Shown one piece after another: positions 18,642-28,252 of a DNA stretch of 64,000 bases. A program made the translations under genes and the position numbers. Below the pieces are notes generated by a model. It searched no databases. It was not told the origin of the DNA and saw only the letters and a list, made by a program, of their open reading frames with translations. How positions within the stretch are numbered: position 1 is the stretch's first letter; each line of letters starts with the position of its first letter. Source of the DNA: CBDCUW01 sp963734865 (lineage in GTDB: Bacteria > Planctomycetota > Planctomycetia > Pirellulales > Pirellulaceae); assembly GCA_963734865.1 (NCBI GenBank), contig CAVTIV010000014.1, positions 310,001 through 374,000 on the forward strand, in the 5' to 3' direction.

Positions 18642-19655
18642 TCATAAAGCACGCCTTGCACAGGCGACGGCCTGGCCAAGTTTGGCACAGCGCTGTCGAA
18701 TCAAGACGTCCAGCTGTGCCGAAACCTGGTTCGCACCCGAAATGGACAGATGAGTCAAGTCGGAATAGTCGTTATCGGACAGTTCGGGCATTCGGCGCAG
18801 ATCGATGATCTGTTGATCACTCGCCTGATCCGTCGCGGCTAACGCCGCATAGGCTTGCTGGCAATAAGCAGCGCGACGATGCGATGACGGGTGATCCCAG
18901 TAGTCTTGATGAAAAGGCGGGCGAAGGAAAAAGACCGCAATTCTATTCGAGCGAAGTCGTTGTACCAATCGTTGCAGAGCGGCGATATTCGCGTTCACGA
19001 TCCGCTCGTCAAAATCCGTTCCCAAGGCTGCGAAGAACGCTTCATTGTCGGCGCGATTCAGATGATCCGACCGGGCATGAAATCCCGGGCCCGATGCGGC
19101 ATCCTCGCCAGATCGATCGGAATGGCTGGCCATCATCCATGGTCTGATCGGATCGTACCTCGCGGCATTGCACAGGTATGCCACCTGGGCCTTGCAGCGT
19201 GTCCAGTCATCCGCGGGGAGATCCATGCCGGTTAGCTTCCAATGCCAAAAATTGCGATAGTCGCCGTCATGCAATTTGACCGTATCCTGATAGACCGGCA
19301 CCGCGTCTAACTCGATCACCACGGCCTTTGCCTTCCCAACGGACGACCAATATTTGTCGCATAGCGATTCGGCCAGTTGGTAGTTCATGCCGCTATCGGC
19401 CAGATTGACCACGCCGCAAGAAAAGCAATCCGGATTGATGCCCGTGTAGATGTGCGAGGACCCCACGAAAAAGAGATCGACCGGCCCAGCCGCCATTCGT
19501 TCGACGGCTGCATCACGAAAGTCCGGCTGTACTTGCGACCGCCACCATGCCCCACGCAGCCAGTCACAGCCCAACGCGACGCAAAGAATCACGATAATAC
19601 TGAAGAGCTGCCAGCGTTTTTCCGGACCTGGCAGTCTCGCGTAGCCACCCAGCAA
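18642..19655 (-). CDS. SGNH-hydrolase-like partner of the MBOAT acyltransferase
   Basis: Membrane-anchored SGNH/DltD-like protein of about 337 residues. One N-terminal helix (WQLFSIIVILCVALGCDWL) is followed by an exported domain. VDLFFVGSSHIYTGINPDCF carries the nucleophile Ser, and YSDLTHLSISGANQVS near the C-terminus gives the Asp-x-x-His pair. Such proteins work with MBOAT proteins to move acyl groups onto exported polysaccharides (compare AlgJ/AlgX and DltD). TTG at 19655, one base after the MBOAT stop, is the likely start, since residues encoded upstream of it overlap the MBOAT gene. Confidence 0.78.
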   Translation of the reverse strand: MLGGYARLPGPEKRWQLFSIIVILCVALGCDWLRGAWWRSQVQPDFRDAAVERMAAGPVDLFFVGSSHIYTGINPDCFSCGVVNLADSGMNYQLAESLCDKYWSSVGKAKAVVIELDAVPVYQDTVKLHDGDYRNFWHWKLTGMDLPADDWTRCKAQVAYLCNAARYDPIRPWMMASHSDRSGEDAASGPGFHARSDHLNRADNEAFFAALGTDFDERIVNANIAALQRLVQRLRSNRIAVFFLRPPFHQDYWDHPSSHRRAAYCQQAYAALAATDQASDQQIIDLRRMPELSDNDYSDLTHLSISGANQVSAQLDVLIRQRCAKLGQAVACARRAL

Positions 19656-19656
19656 T

Positions 19657-21070
19657 TTAAAATTGAAAATAGATGAACTCCGTACTGCGAAAGACGCCGC
19701 AGAGCACGAGCAGAGAGACGCCGGCACTGTAGACCAATAATCGTCGGGACGGTGATCGTACCAGCGGCTCTTCGTCGCTGGCGTGTTGTTCACGCATGTA
19801 GTCCAACGTCAGCGTGATCAATCCGAACGTCAGCAAAATCTCGACAGCCGAGAAGTCAACTGCCTCGGCTGGCTGGACTAGATTCCTCAGGATGATCGGC
19901 AGGTGACTGATCCGCTTGGCAAAGAAAAGTGTCCAGCCGATGCAAGTGATGTGAAAGAAAATCAACACTGCCAATAGATGCGTGACGACTTTTGGCCACG
20001 GCAGTTTTTCGCCTAGCACCGCCAGTTGGGGCCCGGCCATCCGATATCCGCACAACAACAGGCCATGAAAGATCCCCCAGCAGACAAAGTTCCAGGCCGC
20101 ACCGTGCCACAAGCCTCCCAGCACCATCGTGATCATCAGATTGCGGTAGGTGAGAAATCGTCCCCGGCGATTGCCTCCGATCGAAATGTACAGATAGTCG
20201 CGCAGCCAAGTCGACAGGCTAATGTGCCAGCGTCGCCAAAAATCGCTGGGATTGGTCGCGAAATAGGGTTGTTTGAAATTGAGCATCAGGTCGATGCCCA
20301 TCAGTTTGGCGAGCCCCCGCGCGATGTTCGTGTACCCGGCAAAGTCGCCATAGATCTGGAAGGCGGCGGCATAGATCCCCGCCAGCATATTGATCCCGTG
20401 GTAGTTCTCTGGGTGCGTGAAGACCGCAGCGGTGATCGGAGCCATGTTCTCGGCGACGACCAGCTTCAAAATGTACCCCAACAGAATCAGCCGCAAGCCG
20501 TCGCGGATCTGTTGGTGGTGAATCTCTCGGGGCCGCAGGATCTGTGGCAGCAGGACCGAAGCACGTTCGATCGGACCGGCAACAAGCTGCGGAAAAAAAG
20601 CCACAAAAACCGAGAAACCGAGTAGATCTCGAGTTGCCGGCATCTGGCGTCGATACACGTCGATCGTGTAGCTCATCGTCTGAAACGTATAAAACGAAAT
20701 CCCAACCGGCAAGATGATGCTGGCAAACTGGGGATCGATTTCCATGCCGAAGCGATCGAGCGCGGGAAAGCGAATCGGCAAAGAAGTTGTAGTATTTGAA
20801 GAAGCCGAGAATTCCCAAGTTCGACACAACACTCAGAGTTAGATACAGCCTCCGCCGGCTGATCTTCTCGGTGGACTGGATCTGGATACCACAGACGTAG
20901 TCCACGAGCGTCGAGATCAGAATCAAAGATAGAAACCGCCAATCCCACCATCCGTAAAAGACGTAGCTGGAGACAAGCAACAACACGTTCTGGCAGCGAT
21001 GGTTCAGCACAATGTAGAGGCTGTACACCACCGCAAAAAAAACAACAAATTCGAGCGAATTAAAAAGCAC
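19657..21070 (-). CDS. MBOAT family O-acyltransferase (frameshifted)
   Basis: Membrane-bound O-acyltransferase of about 470 residues after bridging one frameshift. The N-terminal frame starts MLFNSLEFVVFFAVVYSLY and reaches ILGFFKYYNFFADSL. The remainder, in the next frame, continues PALDRFGMEIDPQFASIILP. The signature NPSDFWRRWHISLSTWLRDY and the catalytic-His segment LGGLWHGAAWNFVCWG are present. The break lies near 20770-20785 and needs one base removed (length 3n+1). Known relatives (AlgI, DltB, PatA) acylate polysaccharides or wall polymers; here it probably O-acetylates the EPS with the adjoining SGNH protein. Confidence 0.83.
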
Positions 21071-21150
21071 AGGATGTTTGCGTTAGCGTCCTCTCTTCGC
21101 AATCAAGAGAGCGACCAAGAAATGGATGACCGAGCGATCCGTCGCCGGCT

Positions 21151-22408
21151 CTACGACAGAGAAGCCAGAGCCTGTTGTTCATCGCGATCACAGGGAGTCA
21201 TCGCGGATCCGCAAATGCGTTGGTAATAGTCGATCAGTTTCGGAATGGCAATGTCGGGATGCAGCGAGGCGATTCTCAATTGAGCCGCTTGACCGATTCG
21301 CTGTGACTGATTGGGATTCAACGCCCAAGCTTCCATCAACTTCGCCGCCAGGTCGTCCACGTCTTCGGGGCTGGCCAGAAACCCGGATACACCGTGTTGG
21401 ATCAACTGCTCGAAGCAGGAACCAGTGGTTGCGACCACCGTTCGACCATGCGCCATTGCCTCCAGGCAAGTGTTGGGCAAGTTATCAATCAGAGATGGCA
21501 GGGCGACGACTCGCGCATGTTGCACAATCGGATACAGCTGTTCGTGGCGCATGGAGTCCAATACCGTAACGCGGTCGGACCATCTTGCCAGCGTACGCTT
21601 GATGTATTCCTTCATCGAATCGCCATCCGGGCTGGTTGCATCATTGCCAATGAAAACTGCCTGCACGTCCTCACGGTCCGTCATGATTTTGGCGAGCGCT
21701 CGGGCCAGGATGTGAACGCCCTTCATCTGCGTCATACGCCCGAAAAACAAAACGTACTTTTTGTCGCCAAGACAATCATCGTAGAAAGTCGAATCACCGA
21801 CGCTCTGCTCGTGAAAGTAGGGAGTTTCAATGACGTCCACCGGGTCCAGCTTGTAGATTTCGGCGGTCCGGCGGGCAACATAGTTGGTCGGTGCATAGAT
21901 GTGTCGGGTCCCGCGAATCGCCGCTCGCTCCATCCACCATCGCAGACGAACGCCAAGTGAGCGTTGGACACCGGCGGCCGTATCCCAGTCGGGGCGAAAG
22001 CTGGACAATCGCGTGATGACAGGTGGTGAATGGATGCAGCGAAAGAAAAGACCTACCGCCATGACATTGGCAACTTGCACACAATCAAACGGTGTTTGGC
22101 GATGAGCAATTCTCCAGTGAGCGTGCAATGCCTTGGCGGCCTTCAAGTCTTGATATGGACCGTACAGAGTGCCGCGGAAGAAGCGGTCAAAGTGGTCGAA
22201 AAAGTGACGTTTGTCCCACCACGGTACCACGCGATGCACAGTAACTCCATGAAAATCGAGCGTTCCCGATTCCATGGTACGGGTAAACACATGGATGTCG
22301 TGACCATGGTCGGCGAGCCGCGGTGGTGACGCGGCCCAGGTAGTTGGCCAATCCGCCGCTATAGGAAGGTTCGGTCACAAACTCTGGCGTGATGAATGCA
22401 ATTCGCAT
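21151..22408 (-). CDS. Glycosyltransferase family 4 (frameshifted)
   Basis: GT4 enzyme of about 418 residues. The N-terminus (ATG 22408) reads MRIAFITPEFVTEPSYSGGL and ANYLGRVTTA. The frame then changes near 22325, and LADHGHDIHVFTRTMESG follows in the neighbouring frame. Deleting one G of GCGGCTC restores continuity (length 3n+1). The donor domain shows VLFFGRMTQMKGVHILARAL and LPSLIDNLPNTCLEAMAHG. It starts 15 bases after a methyltransferase stop. The sugar is unknown. Confidence 0.8.
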
Positions 22409-22423
22409 GTCAGTCAATCACAC

Positions 22424-23302
22424 CTAAAACATCAAATCGCGCAGCGGGCGATCGTCCTGTTTGACCAGTGCCCCAATGTACTTGGGGCCGCTGTCACTCG
22501 GCGCGCTGACAATGACAGGTGCAGTGCGGGCCATTTTGCAAAAATGTGTAAAGCAAATGTTGTCACCGATATCGTCCGAGACCAGAATGCCGCCCACCCG
22601 CAGATGCTTCCAAAGCAATGAATAGGCAAACATCCTGCCAGCGTACGATTTGTCGCTGTCGTAGTGTGCCAGATCGATCGATTTCAACTCGTTGAGTGCC
22701 TGCGGTAGCGCCACTTCATCGCACTGACGCAGGATTTTCCAACCGGCCCGGAGGTGATCTGGAACGGCACAGCCGACGTAGGAGTCGTCGTCTTCGTAAC
22801 GTCGATAATGCAGGTTGGTGCTGATCAATCGTGCATTGCTGCGATGTTGCAAAGAAAGCAGTAGGGCAAGTGATGACCAGCCATATGCCACGCCAGTTTC
22901 GACGACGTTGTCGGCCTGCAGAGATTCCGCGATCGCGTACAGAAAATCCAGATGTCCGGGACCGCCCATTTGTTGGGGACAATTGGCAACAGCCCGATCA
23001 GCAAACTGAAACTCATTCGCGTACACGTCGCGCAGGTCACGATGCTCGTCACACCCAGTTAAGTCGATGAGTGCCTGGCCCACCGGTTTCGTGCGAGTTT
23101 GGCACCAGCGTGACGCCTCGGCGCCGGTCTGTTCGAGAAACCTCCGCTTCCTCGCAATCTTGCTGTAAAGGATTCGCATCAGAAACGGATAAGTGTTGGG
23201 CCGCGCCGCGCACCAAAGTGCCGAATGCCATTGTCCGTAGGCCTGTCCAGTGCGTTGCTGGACGCCCTGGGTCAAAGAGTTCGATGGACCTGCGATTGTC
23301 AT
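22424..23302 (-). CDS. Class I SAM-dependent methyltransferase
   Basis: Predicted methyltransferase of about 292 residues. DNVVETGVAYGWSSLALLLSL (about residues 137-157) is motif I of the Methyltransf_24-like group. LKSIDLAHYDSDKSYAGRMF and LRVGGILVSDDIGDN are the later conserved blocks. The ATG at 23302 overlaps the asnB stop (TGATG), supporting this start over the longer one at 23353. Substrate unknown; a sugar or glycolipid is expected from the context. Confidence 0.78.
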   Translation of the reverse strand: MTIAGPSNSLTQGVQQRTGQAYGQWHSALWCAARPNTYPFLMRILYSKIARKRRFLEQTGAEASRWCQTRTKPVGQALIDLTGCDEHRDLRDVYANEFQFADRAVANCPQQMGGPGHLDFLYAIAESLQADNVVETGVAYGWSSLALLLSLQHRSNARLISTNLHYRRYEDDDSYVGCAVPDHLRAGWKILRQCDEVALPQALNELKSIDLAHYDSDKSYAGRMFAYSLLWKHLRVGGILVSDDIGDNICFTHFCKMARTAPVIVSAPSDSGPKYIGALVKQDDRPLRDLMF

Positions 23303-25191
23303 CACTTCCCAGTTGCCGAAAGGGTGATATTGTCTGTTGACCGTTGCATCCATTGTTCCAATACAAATAACCGATAGAGCATATAAACCGGTGTGCGGGT
23401 CACGGGGCTCAGCATTTCGCTGATCACTCGTGGATCAAAGAACTCGTTCACTGCCGCGTTGCGATCGCTTAATACCTCGTGACACATTTTCCCAATCGGG
23501 GTATCGGCAGAAAACCATTGTCGCAGCGGTATGCCGAAGCCTCGTTTGTTTCGATCGAACATGCCCTTGGGGAACCGTCGATCCAACATCCGCCGCAGCG
23601 GCAGCTTGGTCTGCCACGTTGAACCGCTCGTGCGATGGCGGAGCGTCGTCATGGGCATCGAAATCGCTAGTTTCATCACCTCCACATCCACCAACGGCGT
23701 TCGCACTTCCAGCCCCTGACTCATGCTGGCAATGTCAACTTTGGTCAGAATGTCACCGACCAGGTAATTCTCGATGTCGCAAGCCGGGCCTCGTCGTTCC
23801 GGTTCCAGAAAATCGAAATACTGCCAGGAATCGGCCACCTGGGGGACCATTGCTAGCGCGTCGACACGATGTTCGGGACGCCAGAGACGATCGATCCAAA
23901 CATTGCTCATCGAATGCGACTGCTGGAACCAGGCTTCGGCGGTTGCGGAGATTGGGCTGGGCAGGGGAGCAAGTGCCCAAGGGCAAAGTTTCTTTGCCAA
24001 TGGGGCAGCAGCGCGTTTCCAGCCTGAATAGTTGGCAGCGGGTGCCAGGGAGTTCCACCAATGTTCATAGCGTTCGTAGCCACAGAACGATTCGTCGCCG
24101 CCGTCGCCCGAGAGAACCATCGGGACGTGCGTACGAGCCAACTTGCTAACCCAATAGGTCGGAAGCGCCGAACAGTCGGCGAACGGCTCGCCGTACTGCT
24201 GGATCAGATTGAGAAAGGTATCAGGAACATCCGCAGTGATGATCTCGACAAAGTGCTCGCAACCGAGGTGTTGCGCCACTTGTTGGGCATGAATGTGCTC
24301 CGAGAATTGATCGTCCTCGAAGGCGATCGTGAACACCTTGACCTGCGAGTTGAGTTCCTCCTGCATCAGCGAGACGATGAGCGAAGAATCGATTCCGCCA
24401 GACAGGAAGGCGCCAAAGGGAACATCGGACACGAGGTGTGCGCGGACCGAGTTGCGAATCGATGCCTCAGCTGCTTCGTACCACTCATTCGTACTGTTAA
24501 ACGGCTCGTTCTGCGGTCGCAGCCGCCAGTAGCGTTGTATTTTGTATGTACCGTCCGAGATGCGGAGAGTCAAATGATGCGCAGCAGGGAGTTTCTTCAG
24601 TTCGCGAAAGATCGTTCGCGGTGCCGGAATGTAGAACATCTGCATGTACTGCGCGAGGGCAGTCGCATCCAGCTGCAGATGCTCGGAAAACACATTCTCG
24701 ATCGCACGGATTTCAGAGGCGAAAACAAAGTTACCATCGAATTGACCATAAACGAGCGGTTTGATGCCCAGATGGTCGCGGGCGAGAAAAAGCGTATCAC
24801 GGTCGGCGTCAGTCAACGCGAAGGCGAACATGCCGCGAAAATGTTCGACGCAATGTTCGCCCCACTGCTCCCAGGCGTGGACGATCACCTCGCTATCGGT
24901 ATTGGTTCGGAACCGATGCCCGTTTGCGATCAGTTGCTCGCGAAGCTCTTGGTAGTTGTAGATTTCGCCGTTGTATACGACGGTCACACGACCCGTTTCG
25001 TTGTGCAGCGGTTGGGCGCCGCCTTCGACATCAATGATTGCCAGTCGTCGGTGCCCCAGGCACACCGGTGGCATGTCAATCATTCCCTCGCCATCAGGTC
25101 CCCGATGCGCGATGCCATTGAGCATCCGCTGCGTCACCTGTTGACGGTCCAGGGCGTGATCGTTCGATAAGATTCCGGCAATGCCACACAC
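23302..25191 (-). CDS. asnB: Asparagine synthase-like amidotransferase
   Basis: Glutamine-hydrolysing AsnB-family protein of 629 residues, full length. Cys2 of MCGIAGI is the class II glutaminase nucleophile; AHRGPDGEG, YNGEIYNYQEL and DSEVIVHAWEQWG follow. The synthetase half has the ATP-binding PP-loop FLSGGIDSSLIVSLM (about residues 260-274). The same family, at a very similar length, accompanies exosortase/PEP-CTERM EPS loci, where it probably amidates a sugar acid or other EPS precursor rather than making free asparagine. That assignment is inferred from context. It begins 21 bases after a methyltransferase stop. Confidence 0.88.
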   Translation of the reverse strand: MCGIAGILSNDHALDRQQVTQRMLNGIAHRGPDGEGMIDMPPVCLGHRRLAIIDVEGGAQPLHNETGRVTVVYNGEIYNYQELREQLIANGHRFRTNTDSEVIVHAWEQWGEHCVEHFRGMFAFALTDADRDTLFLARDHLGIKPLVYGQFDGNFVFASEIRAIENVFSEHLQLDATALAQYMQMFYIPAPRTIFRELKKLPAAHHLTLRISDGTYKIQRYWRLRPQNEPFNSTNEWYEAAEASIRNSVRAHLVSDVPFGAFLSGGIDSSLIVSLMQEELNSQVKVFTIAFEDDQFSEHIHAQQVAQHLGCEHFVEIITADVPDTFLNLIQQYGEPFADCSALPTYWVSKLARTHVPMVLSGDGGDESFCGYERYEHWWNSLAPAANYSGWKRAAAPLAKKLCPWALAPLPSPISATAEAWFQQSHSMSNVWIDRLWRPEHRVDALAMVPQVADSWQYFDFLEPERRGPACDIENYLVGDILTKVDIASMSQGLEVRTPLVDVEVMKLAISMPMTTLRHRTSGSTWQTKLPLRRMLDRRFPKGMFDRNKRGFGIPLRQWFSADTPIGKMCHEVLSDRNAAVNEFFDPRVISEMLSPVTRTPVYMLYRLFVLEQWMQRSTDNITLSATGK

Positions 25192-25212
25192 AGATTTGAA
25201 CTCAGTTTCGGT

Positions 25213-26055
25213 TTAGCTTCGCTGCGCGATCGCTACCAAATGTGGTTTTTCCAGCGACATCAATTGCCGACGAAACGTCCGACGATTGGGAAAACTGCGA
25301 CCATCAACATGATCAGCGACGCGGCGCACCACTTGACGCGTTGCGTCGATGAGGTCGTTCATACACAGGTACCGCAGAGACCGTTTTCGCTGCGGCCGAA
25401 AGTTTTGCAAATGCACTCCCTCGCAGAACAGCGGTTCAAATCCATGCTTGCGGAGTTCGGCCGCAAGCGAATCGCTATTCCAAGATCGCACGTGCTGGAC
25501 ACGATGAAATTGGTGTCGGCATTTCGGACACAACACCATTCGTTTCCGCAAGTCTTCGTTGTTCGGAGTGGTGATCATCACCAAACCGCCGCTGTTCAGC
25601 AGCCGATGCAGGTCTGTGAAGACAGCTCGCACCGCCTCATCAGGAAGATGTTCAATCGTTTCAATGCAGAAGGCAACGCCAAAAGATCTGTCTGCGAGCT
25701 CGGCCGTTCCGTCATGGATCAGTTGGGCTCCTCGCCAATTTTGTTGATCTTGTAGTCGTCGATTAGCAGCCTCGATCGATTTCCTTGAAGGATCGGCACC
25801 GCTGACAGAACCACTGTGTTTCAGTATTTGTTCAGCGAGGTAGCCGGGACCGCATCCGTAGTCCAACACGTCGACGTTCCGCAGAGATCCTGCCTGCAGG
25901 AACAAATTCGTGATCGCTTGGCCCCATATCTTGGTGAAGTAAGATTCTTGAGCGACGAGGGTGCTGGAGAATGCATCCCAGAACCAATCGATTTGATCCG
26001 CGGTCCAATCGAGTTCCGGAATGCGGTCCTGCGTCGCTTGCTTGTCAACACTCAT
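25213..26055 (-). CDS. Class I SAM-dependent methyltransferase
   Basis: Methyltransferase of about 280 residues. VDVLDYGCGPGYLAEQILKHSG is motif I, VSGADPSRKSIEAA motif II and VAFCIETIEHLPDEAVRAVF the post-II loop. CPKCRHQFHRVQHVRSW, near residue 200, has two Cys and two His that could bind a metal, an arrangement seen in some sugar C-methyltransferase relatives. ATG at 26055 gives an 11-base overlap with wzt. It could modify the polymer terminus, as methyltransferases next to Wzt do in O8/O9-type systems; this is inference. Confidence 0.8.
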   Translation of the reverse strand: MSVDKQATQDRIPELDWTADQIDWFWDAFSSTLVAQESYFTKIWGQAITNLFLQAGSLRNVDVLDYGCGPGYLAEQILKHSGSVSGADPSRKSIEAANRRLQDQQNWRGAQLIHDGTAELADRSFGVAFCIETIEHLPDEAVRAVFTDLHRLLNSGGLVMITTPNNEDLRKRMVLCPKCRHQFHRVQHVRSWNSDSLAAELRKHGFEPLFCEGVHLQNFRPQRKRSLRYLCMNDLIDATRQVVRRVADHVDGRSFPNRRTFRRQLMSLEKPHLVAIAQRS

Positions 26056-27322
26056 TGCGGTGGGTCCATTGACAGGGAAGTTGAAGTACGCCAACGCGAC
26101 TGGTTTCCGCCTGAAACTCTTCCGACGCCGTTTCTTCTGGTGTGAAGCTAAGCACGTTGCTCAACACCTGCCGTGTGGTTTTTGATTGCGAGTAAAGCGC
26201 GACCGTGATGGTGTACCGCTGGCCGCGTAGAATCGAACCCGGGAATTTGGCGCGATAGCGATGAACACCTCGGTTGGTCGGGTATTCGCAACCGCTATCG
26301 GTTGGCATGCTGGCAAAGATCGGATTCTCGAATTGGTCATTGACGGCGAACGCGAGTCTCAAGTCCGAGTGTGGACTATCGATCACGCACTCGATCTCAA
26401 GATACGGACAATCGGCCGTGCCCAGGGTTGAATAGATCTGACCATATTGGTCGGTCAAGGCGACGCGACGAATGGCATTATCCTTTTCTGTGTCGTCATT
26501 TGATTGCCACTGCAGATCAACCGCACTTCCCGATTGCAGGTATTGATCAACGGCGCACTTCACATCTCCGACAAAGGAAGTCTTGCCGCCTTCCAGGAGG
26601 ATCGCGGACGAGCAGAGTCGCTGAATCGCCGTCATGTCATGCGAGACAAACAGGACGGCCCGTCCGGCACCCGTGACGGACTGCATTTTGCCCAGGCATT
26701 TGCGTCGAAACTCGGCGTCGCCGACCGCCAAAACCTCATCCACGATCAGAATCTCGGGTTCCAGATGCGCCGCCACCGCGAACGCCAAACGCACTTGCAT
26801 TCCCGACGAATAACGCTTCACCGGCGTGTCAATGAATTTTCCGACCCCGGCAAATTCGACGATCTCGTCAAACTTACGAGAAACCTCGCGCTTGGTCATC
26901 CCAAGGATCGTGCCATTCATGTAGACGTTTTCGCGTCCGGTAAGTTCGGGGTGGAATCCAGTGCCGACTTCCAACAGACTGCCAACTCGACCATGCAACT
27001 CGATCCGGCCCGTCGTCGGGCAACAGATTCGTGAGAGCAATTTTAAAAGGGTGGATTTTCCGGCTCCGTTGCGACCAATGACACCAACCACCTCTCCCTG
27101 TTGCACATCAAACGACACGTCACGGACAGCCCAAAAATTCTTGCCGCTGGTATCCAACTGGTTTCGCAATCCGCTGGCCAAATCACTGCGGATGGATTGT
27201 TGCGATTGGCGACCGGTCAACCGCGCGGACCATCGATTGAGCAGTTCGCGAATGGAACCGTCATGCGTCAGTCCCAATTGGTACTGCTTTCCCAAGTCGT
27301 TAACGCGAATCGCCGTGGTCAT
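26045..27322 (-). CDS. wzt: Polysaccharide ABC transporter ATP-binding protein (Wzt)
   Basis: ATPase of 425 residues for polysaccharide export. Walker A is GVIGRNGAGKSTLLKL (about residue 82), the signature is YSSGMQVRLAFAVA and Walker B is ILIVDEVLAVGD. Residues from about 265 to 425 form an additional beta-rich domain of the Wzt C-terminal type, which in O8/O9a systems recognises the modified non-reducing end of the chain before export. Its start lies 6 bases after the permease stop. The presence of this domain suggests that chain termination by a capping group gates export. Confidence 0.92.
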   Translation of the reverse strand: MTTAIRVNDLGKQYQLGLTHDGSIRELLNRWSARLTGRQSQQSIRSDLASGLRNQLDTSGKNFWAVRDVSFDVQQGEVVGVIGRNGAGKSTLLKLLSRICCPTTGRIELHGRVGSLLEVGTGFHPELTGRENVYMNGTILGMTKREVSRKFDEIVEFAGVGKFIDTPVKRYSSGMQVRLAFAVAAHLEPEILIVDEVLAVGDAEFRRKCLGKMQSVTGAGRAVLFVSHDMTAIQRLCSSAILLEGGKTSFVGDVKCAVDQYLQSGSAVDLQWQSNDDTEKDNAIRRVALTDQYGQIYSTLGTADCPYLEIECVIDSPHSDLRLAFAVNDQFENPIFASMPTDSGCEYPTNRGVHRYRAKFPGSILRGQRYTITVALYSQSKTTRQVLSNVLSFTPEETASEEFQAETSRVGVLQLPCQWTHRNEC

Positions 27323-27328
27323 CGGTTT

Positions 27329-28252
27329 CTAGATAATATCGGCAAAGTGCCGCTCGGTTTTACTAAAGTAAATCAGGCCGCCGACAAGCATCGCCAAGAC
27401 CATCAATGATGAAATGCTGATCAGGGACCAGGACGGCGAATCCATGCCCAGAACGATCCAGCGGAACGCTTCGATGACACCACACATCGGGTTGAGCCCA
27501 TAAAGCCAACGCCACTGCTCGGGCACGACACTTGCAGGATAGGCAACGGGCGACATCCACATCCAAATTTGTGTCAGGAAAGGAACCGCATGAGTCACGT
27601 CACGGTACTTGACGTTGAGTGCTGTCAACCAAAGCCCAATGCCCAATCCCGACAATACACACAGCAATACGAAGATCGGCAATAGCATCAATCGCCAATC
27701 CAGTACCGGCAAGAACGAACCGGATAGATAGAATCCAAACGCCAGGACAAGGAACACGATCACTTGAATAAAAAAGTCAACCAATCCAACCGCAATCGCG
27801 TTGAGCGGTAGTAAGAGTCGCGGGAAGTAAACCTTGGTGATCAACGAAGAAGACGCGACAAGGCTTTGACTTGATTGTCCCAAGCAGTGGGCAAACAACG
27901 ACCAGGGGATAATGGCGGCGAAGCTGAACAACGCATAGGGAATGCCGTCGGGACCGAGCTTGGCAACACGTCCGAAGACGAATGTAAAGACCAGCATCGT
28001 CATGATCGGCCGGATCACCGCCCAGCCGATGCCGATCATGCTCTGACGATAGCGGGCGGAAATATCCCGCAACGCCATTTGATACAACAGGTCGCGGTAC
28101 TGCCAAACCTCGCCTAAATCGATTGCTGCCCAACGTCCCGGTGGCGTGATCACCGTAACCGGGAGCAAAGTTACCGGCACGTAGTCCGTGACAACGGGGT
28201 CGTTCGCGTTGCTGTCAACTGGCGTGCTTCTCGTCGCTTGGGAGATCGTCAT
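27329..28252 (-). CDS. wzm: Polysaccharide ABC transporter permease (Wzm)
   Basis: ABC-2 type permease, 307 residues with about six membrane helices. The N-terminal amphipathic region IDLGEVWQYRDLLYQMALRD and IGIGWAVIRPIMTMLVFTFV are typical of Wzm/TagG permeases, as is LNVKYRDVTHAVPFLTQIWMW. Its ATG overlaps the stop of the upstream ligase gene (ATGA), and wzt follows by 6 bases. It should form the inner-membrane channel for a completed lipid-linked polysaccharide. Confidence 0.92.
   Translation of the reverse strand: MTISQATRSTPVDSNANDPVVTDYVPVTLLPVTVITPPGRWAAIDLGEVWQYRDLLYQMALRDISARYRQSMIGIGWAVIRPIMTMLVFTFVFGRVAKLGPDGIPYALFSFAAIIPWSLFAHCLGQSSQSLVASSSLITKVYFPRLLLPLNAIAVGLVDFFIQVIVFLVLAFGFYLSGSFLPVLDWRLMLLPIFVLLCVLSGLGIGLWLTALNVKYRDVTHAVPFLTQIWMWMSPVAYPASVVPEQWRWLYGLNPMCGVIEAFRWIVLGMDSPSWSLISISSLMVLAMLVGGLIYFSKTERHFADII

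Noticed and set aside
23430..24149. Plus-strand frame of 239 codons, Arg/Ser/Pro-rich
   Set aside because: It is antisense to asnB and has the composition of a shadow frame.
24061..25170. Long plus-strand frame of 369 codons opposite asnB
   Set aside because: It is antisense to a fully conserved AsnB protein, has a biased composition and no motif, as expected for a shadow frame in GC-rich DNA.
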